This document shows positions 9,401-16,894 of a stretch of 19,550 bases of DNA, one piece after another. The DNA is taken from positions 255,989 through 275,538 of the forward strand of contig WELB01000079.1 of assembly GCA_009602725.1 (NCBI GenBank). Direction: 5' to 3'. The notes under the pieces were generated by a model, which was not told where the DNA came from, made no database searches, and worked only from the letters and a program-made list of their open reading frames with translations. Source of the stretch: Spirogloea muscicola. Its lineage: Eukaryota; Streptophyta; Zygnematophyceae; Spirogloeales; Spirogloeaceae. Position 1 is the first letter of the stretch, and each line of letters opens with the position of its first letter. The position numbers were made by a program, and so were the translations under genes.

Positions 9401-9640
9401 CATGTCTTGCCTGGAGCCAGAAGCCGCTCACTGCAGGTCAGAGATGGCTGTCCAAGTTTACATACAGTGTAGTTATGTAGTGCTCAAGCTTGCCTCTCCT
9501 GGTTGCTTCAAGACTTATCATCCTGATTAACTAATCAGATGGCCAGACGTATCCCTCTTGCAGGAACAACTAGCACATTTGTTCTTGCCACGGGGAGTAC
9601 AGACAAAAAAGTGAAGCTGTGGTTGCCTCCAAGGATATAG
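6419..9640 (+). CDS. TBL2: TBL2-type WD40 membrane protein, frame broken once near the N-terminus
   Basis: Exons: 6419-6620, 6858-6963, 7126-7190, 7466 (or 7480)-7775, 8057-8196, 8409-8483, 8653-8743, 8967-9170, 9392-9436, 9564-9640 (TAG); about 437 residues, close to animal TBL2. TBL2 is an ER membrane protein with a cytosolic WD40 propeller, linked in animals to PERK signalling. Seen: start CAACATGG at 6419; a hydrophobic anchor VLALVSWLIKK; a basic stretch (SKVKREK); then blades including SGLAFSADGEGLATG/CADRVVRIFKL, TDIKLWALSDG, TLSPDGRFLAAAAFTADVK|IWELV, WLSFTSDAQRIVTTSKDGT with IKIWNIN, IAVSPDGLYLAATL and VLATGSTDKKVKLWLPP. An extra base in the CCC at 6475-6477 is needed to join the ATG frame to the anchor. 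The start of exon 4 is uncertain: the natural CAG acceptor at 7479 is out of phase, while an AAG at 7465 fits. Confidence 0.85.
6475..6477 (+). other. TBL2: Apparent 1-base insertion in the TBL2-like membrane anchor
   Basis: The frame from ATG 6419 reads MVEASESGSPMPQIVLVTI, then leaves the frame of the anchor LAAFLVLALVSWLIKK. Dropping one C from CCC at 6475-6477 joins them into one unbroken hydrophobic helix. Without that, the anchor frame has a stop at 6459 and no ATG. Confidence 0.65.
8688..8908 (+). repeat. Tandem duplication of a WD40 exon end plus intron (~108 bp unit)
   Basis: Unit 1 begins at 8688 inside exon 8653-8743 and unit 2 begins at 8796 inside the following intron. Shared stretches include GGATGGCACCATCAAGATAT and TTAGCTATGTTCATG, then CAATGCTAGCATTGGC. 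Unit 2 codes TSEDGTIKIWHPNG where unit 1 codes TSKDGTIKIWNING, then meets a stop, and its donor GTAACT has become GTTGAT. It is a vestigial partial exon copy. Confidence 0.85.
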
Positions 9641-10154
9641 ATAGATGCTTGACGTCAGTGTTGAGTCTTCAACCATTCTTCATAGCAGGCTCGTATGAAC
9701 GTTCATCAGCAGCTGCCTTAGCGCCTATTTCATTGGGCCTCTCATTCGTTTGTCCCCCATTCACTTACAGGATACAATCTATGTGATCGGTAAACTGCAA
9801 GTCAAAGCCCACACGGCAGCCAGACTTCCAGAAGATGTACTCTTTGTAGGTCGATGAAAAGCCATTGCTTTAGCTGCCTTTGCCTTCGATGTCTCAAGTG
9901 TAGCAAAACTGCCATTATCTTGAGCTGTGGCGGTCTTGTGAGCAAGCATACACAAGAAGGTGAGGAAGGAGGCTGTGTGCTGTCATTGCAATCATGCTAC
10001 TTGGCCAACATCAATAGGGGAGATATGAGGTGAAGCACCCATCATAAACTGGTGAAGCCATGGGCCCTGCGGAGCCGGAGCCTGTACTACTTGAATGCTG
10101 GGCTCGCTTGCCAGGACGCGCTTCTTAGTTACTTTGACCCCTCGTAAATCATTC

Positions 10155-10223
10155 TGTTGTTCTTCTAACAAGCTGTGTACTGGTTTGCTATGGCCTCCCT
10201 CTCGTTCATGCGCACCGCGAGCC
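10155..10223 (+). repeat. Copy 2 of the ~65-bp dispersed repeat
   Basis: It contains GGCCTCCCTCTCG followed by the exact 15-mer TTCATGCGCACCGCG (10205-10219). Upstream it shares TGTTGTT, CTGT and TGG spacing with copy 3 about 170 bases downstream, so copies 2 and 3 look like a tandem duplication. Confidence 0.65.
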
Positions 10224-10322
10224 ACTGTTACCTTCGCTACCTCAGCATGGATGAAGAGCAGCATTCCAGTAAAGTGCGATGGCTGTGAGCATAGGGCTTC
10301 GTTTCATGTAGCCCCACTTCTG

Positions 10323-10397
10323 CGTTGTTTTTGCCTGAACGCTGTATTGGCTTCAATTTGGCCTCTCTTTCATTTCATGCGCACCGCGGGCCTTCTC
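10323..10397 (+). repeat. Copy 3 of the ~65-bp dispersed repeat
   Basis: AATTTGGCCTCTCTTTCATT runs into TTCATGCGCACCGCG (10374-10388) and GGCCTTCTCT, matching the ABP1 start region for about 44 bases with few differences. Translated in the ABP1 frame it gives FMRTAGLL against FMRTARLL of ABP1. Confidence 0.7.
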
Positions 10398-10570
10398 TCT
10401 CTTTCTCCAGCCACAGACACATGCTGCACAGCCGTTATTCTGATATCAGCACCCACACCTCCTTCTTCCTGATCTGGGCTGGCCATCCACGGAAAGAAAC
10501 AGCTCTTCACATAAAAGGCAGTGGCTGTGAAAAGGCCAGCCGAAACAACAGCTCTACTAATAAGAGGCAG

Positions 10571-10590
10571 GGGCTGGCAATAGCCAGCCC
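10571..10590 (+). repeat. 8-bp hairpin at the left end of the inverted repeat
   Basis: GGGCTGGC, loop AATA, GCCAGCCC. The matching place in the right arm (11777-11797) has GGGCTAGCTATCTACAGCCC, a decayed version. Stable hairpins are often found near 3' ends of non-LTR elements, but here this is only a suggestion. Confidence 0.6.
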
Positions 10591-10689
10591 AGAAAGAATG
10601 GACAAGGACCAAAGCGCCGAAAGGCGCCTAAACCACACAGCTATGCAAGAGATCATAGCGGACATGAGCTTAGTAAACCCGAGTTAGCA

Positions 10690-11135
10690 GCAAGTCGGAG
10701 TAATATTGCAGCTGGAAACGAGGCACCCCAACGAGACCCAGAAGCAGCAGCCATTGCACGGCCTGCCCGCAAGTGCACTGCGTGAGCCAGGGAGTGTTGG
10801 AAGAAAACGAAGGAGACAGACAGCCGCATACGGAACACCTGGGCAAGCGACCCGGCAGTGTTTAAGCCGGGCAGCTCCCGTTGCTGACCCTGCCGACGAT
10901 CGATGGCCTGCCGGGCAAGCCGCTGCAGAACGCCAGCGACTGCCGAATGCCCCGTGCACGTCGATCGCAAGTGCCGCGAACTCATCGCCAGCTGAGTGAT
11001 CAGCATACTTGCGCTCCTTGCCACTGGCCGGCGTGCCGATCGCGTGCCCTGCTTTCGACGCCGATATGGTGGGTTTGACGGAGTCGATGGAGTTGGTAGT
11101 CACGACATCCGCAATGATGCGGGGACTTCCTCGGG
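10690..11135 (-). pseudogene. Non-LTR retrotransposon ORF tail, left arm remnant
   Basis: On minus the frame reads ADVVTTNS, then AGHAIGTPASGKERKYADH and EFAALAIDVHGAFG, and after a frame change RMRLSV. This order resembles the C-terminal domain of reverse-transcriptase polyproteins (DVTVT..., AS.AGHA..., K..KYA, F.PLA.E..G..G, RLSV.LQ) as I remember them. The frame change and early stops show it is not functional. No reverse transcriptase core is present. Confidence 0.55.
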
Positions 11136-11228
11136 CCGTGGAGAACACGTCTGCAGTGCCCATCCAGCTTGGGGGCGGACGGTCGTCTCCATATACGGCG
11201 CGCTAACTGGTCGCCATTGCGCCTGGAG

Positions 11229-11680
11229 GAGGTCCCCGCATCATCGCGGATGTGGTGACTACCGACTCCATCAACTCAGCCAACCCCACCAAATTGGCGT
11301 CAACAGCAGGGCACGCCGTCACCACGGCGGCCCATGGCAAGGAGCGCAAGTACGCCGATCACCCTGCTGGCAATGAATTCGCGGCACTGGCGATCGACGT
11401 CCACGGGGCTTTCGGCAGTCGCCGGCTGGACCTCCTCCAGCGGCTTGCCCGGCAGGCCATCGATCGTCGGCAGGGTCCGCAAGCGGAGCTTGCCGGGCTT
11501 CCACGCTGCCGGGTCGCTTGCGCAGGTGTACCGCATGCGGCTGTCTGTCAACTTCCAACGCTCCCTGGCTCCACGCAGTGCACTTTGCGGGCAGGCCCCG
11601 CCATGGCTGCCGCTTCTGGGGCTCCTCGGAGTGCCTCGTTTCCAGCCGCAGTATACTCCGACTTGCTGCCGCTAACTCGG
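11229..11680 (+). pseudogene. Non-LTR retrotransposon ORF tail, right arm remnant
   Basis: It reads ADVVTTDS, STAGHAVTT, GKERKYADHPAGNEFAALAI, DVHGAFGSRR and LLQRLARQAIDRR, then in another frame RMRLSVNFQRSLA, matching the left arm block for block. The block order is that of non-LTR retrotransposon C-terminal domains. At least one indel separates the last block from the rest. The 5' part of the element is missing. Confidence 0.55.
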
Positions 11681-11807
11681 GGTTACTATTACAGTAGCTC
11701 CTCTCCGCTGTAGTCTCGTGCATAGCAGTGTGGTTTAGGCGCCCCTCGGCTCTTGTGGACCTTGTCCAATCTACATGGGCTAGCTATCTACAGCCCCCTG
11801 CCGAGTA

Positions 11808-14800
11808 TTGGAACAGCTGTTGATTCTTGGGAAGCCAGCAGCTGGCAGTGACGACAAAGACTCGCTGGCCAGCGCGCTCTCTGGCCGCGAGCCCCCGCCG
11901 GCGGCGGCAGCGGCGGCGGCGGCGGCGCTGGCCAGCTTGACGGCGTTCAGCAGGCCGCCCTGTGCTGCCGAAGGCACTGGCGGCCATGGCGGCGGCGCCG
12001 GCGCCACAACCATTGCCGCCGCGGGGCNCTTCGCGCGGCGAGCGGCTCCGGCTGGTCGCTCGCCGCGCCAGAGCCAAAGGCTGCTGACGGTGAGGCCGAC
12101 GTCGGCCACAGTGGCGGCCGCTGAGAGGAGCCCTCCGGCTGCTGCCCCCCGGCCATCGCGCGCGCTGAGGTGGGACGACCCGCCGGCGGCGCCGACGGAG
12201 CGCGAGTACGACGCCATCGTCATCGGCGCCGGCATCGGCGGCATCGTCGCCGCCACGCAGCTCGCGGTGCGCGGTGCATCCGTGCTGCTGCTCGAGAAGT
12301 ACGTCATCCCCGGCGGCAGCTCCGGCTGGTTCCAGGACGAGGGCTACACCTTCGACGTCGGGTCCTCCGTCATGTTTGGGTTTGGCGACAAGGTGACTTC
12401 CCGCTGCTGCTATCTTGAAAGACGCTGGTTGCTTTGGACTCTGTCAAGGCCGCCTTCTGCTTGCTCAAACGTCTGCCTTGCCCGCACGTTAGGCAAGGGC
12501 CTGCTTGCTTAACAAGCCGGGGGGCGTTGAAACCCAAGTGAAGCAAGGAAGCTTCTCAATGAAAGTTATTGCTGCTTCTCGTCTCTACGCTTTTGAGTCA
12601 GCGAATGCGTTTTGCTCCACCTATTGCTTGCGATACACAGCCACTGCCTTATATTGGAGAAGCTGTTCTTGTCAATGCAAGGAGTGAAGCTTCTGCAGTT
12701 GACCTTTCACTAAATGGTTCATGTCTCTGCACAGAGTGACATTGTCCTGCTGGAGCAAGTTGATGTGGGTCATACATCTCAAAGAGTCATGGTGCTCTCT
12801 CCAGGGCAATGTGAATCTGGTGACCAGGGCCCTAGCAGCCGTCGGGAAGAAGCTGGAGCTCCTCCCAGACCCTGCCGCCGTGGAATATCACGTGCCTGGC
12901 GGTCTCGCAGTGCGCGTCCACAAGGACTATGAGAAGTTTCTGCAAGAGCTGATCAAGTACTTCCCCCATGAGGCTGCCGGCATCCGTGGTTTCTATGGGG
13001 AAGCCTGGAAGGTCAGAATCGCACCTTCAAATTTCACAAACTACAATTGCAAGCTTTGGAAGTTCTTAAGTGTCCACAGTGGCATCTGTAAGCTCCTGAG
13101 AGAGCTCCTGAGTATGAGCCGCGGAGGTTTGACAATCGAAGTACAGTCAGAAATCACAGCGCAGTCGTACCACTTTCATCAAAGACAATGAAGTTGAGCT
13201 TGTTGTAGGACTTGATGCTAAGGTGCTCATTTCAGCAATTGCTATGCTAGAATACATGCATGAGTTAGTTGCAGAAGCTTGTCAACCGTCAAAATTCAAG
13301 CAGCGACCTGCATGTCACAAGGCAGGTCTTCAATGCGTTAAATGCACTGGAGCTGCAGTCTCTTGAAGAACCACTGTACCTTCTTGGCCAGTTCTTCCGC
13401 AACCCAGTTGCTTGCCTTACACTTGGTGAGAATTCAAAGTTGAGCCTGTACTGCCTTTCAGACCTGCCACGCGGCCCTGCAAGCGAGATACTTGAGCACA
13501 TTGCCAAAGTGAATGTAAATTTGCTGTGGCTGTACACTGTAACTTTAGAGCCTCTGCATTCTTATAGGAGTCCTTGTCATGATTGTTTGTCTGGGCATGC
13601 TACTCTGGTGGTCAAGAGAAAGCTAGTGACAAGATATACTCTGCATTGTGTTATTTGCAAACATCTCAGCCTACTACCTTCCACAGAATGCTGGGGACAT
13701 TGCACGGAAGTACATCAAGGATCCAAATCTGCTCTCCTTCATTGATGCTGAGGTTAGATTGGACCTTAAGGTCAACTGTGGCACGTCAGATAACTAGGAT
13801 CGCACGAGCTCATTGTAGCTGTTTTGACATAGGTCCAAGTACAAGCCTTGACTGTGGGCATGCTACGGTGCTGCAAAAGACCTCTGGGAATGTTCCCATT
13901 TATGAAGTGCCTCTACCAACATCTGTGCTGTCTGGATGCCTTTATTAAATTTGTGCTGTCTGTGGGTCCTCTGTGATGCAACAGTGCTTCATTGTCAGTA
14001 CCGTTGATGCCCGCCGCACACCAATGATAAATGCTGGCATGGTAAGCCCTCATGCACTTGTAGATAGAATGTACATAAACATGAGACAGAATTATGAGTG
14101 TTCAAGTCCATATAGCAGAGAAGTACCTAGGCGTCGAGCTTTCTGGAAGCAGATACTGATCAGTCTAGATTGAGTCCTCCTTGCCCACAGGTGATGTGTG
14201 ATAGACACTTCTCTGGCATCAAATATCCTGTTGGAGGAGTTGGGAGGATTGCACAGGAGTTGGTGCAGGGCCTGCTTGAGCATGGGGGCATGGTGCAATA
14301 TAAGGCCAATGTCACCAACATTGTCATGGAAACTGAGAAAGCTGTGAGCCTCTTGGCCTTCACGCTGACAGATCATGTAACTTGGTGTCACATGCTCAAA
14401 ATCATGTGGAAGCAAGAGCATGACTTACATTAACTAAATCCTGAGGGCCTTCTTTCCACTGCAATGCCTGCAACCCGAATGTCATGTGTGGGGAAAGTTG
14501 CAACAACCTGTAGTCACTAAACACTAAACAGCGTGTGTTTGTATTTTGTAGACTGGCGTGCAGCTGAGTGATGGCCGCACCTTCAGGGCAAAGTCGATAA
14601 TATCAAATGCCACGAGATGGGACACTTTTGGTGAGGCCATACTTGCACCTGGATTGGACCTCAGGCTGTGTCATCACATGAAGGATCAGAATATTTGGAG
14701 ATCAATACTTATCCAAACTTGTAATTTCATCTCTCAGAACCTCTTCAGTAGAGCAGGCTGCTATCTGCAGCAATATCCATACACAGCATGTTGTGCATAG

Positions 14801-16334
14801 TGACGCCTGAACTGAGTCGGTTTGGGTGTGTTAGAGAAGCTGGTTAAAAGGGAGGCCATGCCTATTGAGGAACTGAATTTTCAACGGCTATACAAGAAGT
14901 CCCCCTCTTTCATGTCCATCCATATGGGAGTCAGGGCAGATGTGATTCGACCAGGGACAGACTGCCACCACTTTATATTGGAGGTCTGACTGCTTCTCTC
15001 TCTTGCCTCCTGAGGATTCAGAAAGGCCACTGTCTTCATTCAGAGTGATGACTCGTGCACTTGCCTGCTTCATTCAGGAGTATCAATATTTCTAGACTTA
15101 CCTTAGACTTGACTGCATGAGAGCTGATTGAGCTCAGCTTGGTCTGAGCCGTATGCTCTCTCATGTTGCAGGATTCGTGGGAGAACTTGGAGGAGCCATA
15201 CGCGACGATCTTCCTTAGCATTCCCACTGTGCTTGACTCTTCTCTGGCACCGCCAGATCGGCACATCCTGCACATCTTCACTGTCGCTTGGATGGACAAA
15301 TGGCAGGTCTTGAACGCCTCCCCATTATCCTAGCTTGCCTTTCATATGCAGCATCGCCCCCATTCTAATTGTCTGCACACCTCAAATTACAATGTATCTG
15401 GATATCAGATGCATCACTGATACCACTTATTTTTGCCTTTGAAAAGTTCTGTCTTCCAGTGCGCCCTTAATGAAAGTAGTGGCATTAGTGCTCAATCCTG
15501 CCTTGTCTGCTGGTGCGGATACGGCAGGGCATGCCTCCAGAGGTGTACAGAGCGAAGAAGGAGGCAGTCGCTGACGACATTGTGGCACGGCTAGAGGCTG
15601 CCCTCTTTCCAGGGCTCAAGCAAGCCGTCACTTACCGCAAGGTACAGGAGGCACTGCAACCAGAGTTGCGTGAGCAGTTGCAAAGCCAGCATTGCTTCTT
15701 TCTCACTGCAACTTTGTGTCCAGGTCGGAACGCCAAAGACGCATAGGCGATTCTTGGCTCGGGATGAAGGCACGTACGGGCCCATCCCCGCAGGGAAACC
15801 AAAAGGACTTCTTGGCATGCCGTTTAATACCACAGTAAGTCACCAACTCCATCTTTTTCGCACCTGTATTGGCCATCACAGATGCAGGACAGATTGTCCA
15901 TTGCTTTGTGGTTTATGCTAAGCAGCGTGGGCAGCTAGTGTGTCTTACGCATGTGTCGCACATGGCATACTGGGTACGTTATGTGCCTCCGGCATGTTGA
16001 TCGAGAGGCCATAAATGACTGGCGGTACTTCTGAAAATTGTGGCAGGCTATCAGTGGACTTTACTGTGTGGGCGACAGTTGCTTCCCAGGGCAGGGGGTC
16101 ATTGCTGTTGCGTTCTCCGGCATCATGTGTGCCCATCGTGTTGCTGCTGACCTTGGTGAGAACGGTCATCAAACCCCACTATTTGCATGCTGCCTAATTC
16201 AAGCATTACTGTACGGTCTTTGCCATTGCTTTGGGCTTACTGTGTGCTATTTGTTTGCAGGTCTTGAGAGACATGTGCCCCTACTTGACAAGGGGTTACG
16301 AAAGCTATTGACATGGTTTAGGACCCTCGCTTGA
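11808..16334 (+). CDS. CRTISO: Carotenoid isomerase (prolycopene isomerase), plastid, 13 exons
   Basis: Exons: about 11808-12392, 12805-13011, 13326-13425, 13670-13752, 13985-14041, 14191-14343, 14552-14630, 14835-14983, 15172-15306, 15528-15641, 15724-15834, 16047-16155, 16261-16334 (TGA). All phases agree; 651 codons from 11808. CRTISO is a plastid FAD enzyme turning tetra-cis-lycopene into all-trans-lycopene. Seen: an Ala/Arg/Ser-rich plastid leader with an N at 12027; the dinucleotide fold [20 protein letters not shown] (about residues 134-153); [112 protein letters not shown]; and the end WFRTLA. It aligns with plant CRTISO along its whole length rather than with more distant desaturase-like relatives. 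The 5' end is unresolved: no in-frame ATG occurs between TAG 11781 and the FAD fold, and the exon begins in the inverted repeat. Confidence 0.93.
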
Positions 16335-16894
16335 GGCAGCCAAAACACGACTAGGATCTAGGATGAAGTAAGAGAAAAGTCTGTTCAGGACCATCAAATT
16401 TTGATCTAGCTTGGACAATATTTAACAACTCGGTATAGCTTAGGCACGTGGCATGAGAATGAAAGTGGATTTGCTGCCTGGTAGCAGATAATAATCCACG
16501 GCCAGTGAAGGATAATGCAAAAGCACGCACACTGATAAAACGAGAACTGCCAACAGACATCAATTCTGTGACCAACAGCTAATAAGCACCTCACCTTCTC
16601 ACCATGCCAGTCTGTATAGCCACCTTAGCCCATTGCACCCCAGCCTCCAGGACTCAATAAGTGGCTTAAGAGCTGCTACCTTAGCAAGTCCGCACACCTT
16701 GCTGAACGGGTCAATGTGATAAGTCGTGTTCAGTGCTTCTGACTTGTGCTCTCAGAGTGGCTCTGCGCTCCCCAACACCACAACAAGATTGTCAGTCACC
16801 CGCTTCATCAGAGAGTCTGGATGCTGGTAACCGCCTAATTTGAAAAAGTTTGGCTTCACAATGACCATTGCTTGCATCTGCCATGACACCAACC
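16335..16894. other. Convergent 3' intergenic region
   Basis: 560 bases between the stop codons of CRTISO and the minus-strand TPR gene. It should hold both 3' ends. I see no coding frame with family similarity and no TGTAA in the first 100 bases after CRTISO. Confidence 0.6.

Larger units (their letters stand above)
9641..10534. other. Intergenic region between TBL2-like gene and the inverted repeat
   Basis: About 0.9 kb with no recognised coding frame. Reading frames of up to 125 codons at 9992-10687 share no family signature and run into the repeat. It holds two tandem copies of the 65-bp repeat that also covers the ABP1 start. The 3' flank of the TBL2-like gene should lie at its left. 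Confidence 0.6.
10535..11825. mobile_element. Head-to-head inverted repeat of truncated non-LTR retrotransposon ends
   Basis: The left arm (about 10535-11135) and right arm (about 11229-11825) are imperfect inverted copies, by eye around 80% identical, with a unique spacer of about 95 bases. Matching marks include GGCGCCTAAACCACAC (left) against GTGTGGTTTAGGCGCC (right), and GGACAAGG near 10600 against CCTTGTCC at 11760-11767. Both arms code outward for the same decayed protein tail, so the truncated 5' ends meet in the middle. Beyond about 10555 and 11808 similarity fades, so outer limits are approximate. No target-site duplication was found. The right arm touches the 5' exon of CRTISO. Confidence 0.8.

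Noticed and set aside
9992-10687. Coding frames around the 65-bp repeats
   Set aside because: Frames are short, overlap on both strands and lack motifs; repeated DNA explains the shared FMRTA peptide.
11780-12307. 175-residue minus-strand open frame
   Set aside because: Antisense shadow of the GC-rich CRTISO leader, crossing the inverted repeat border; no similarity to any family.
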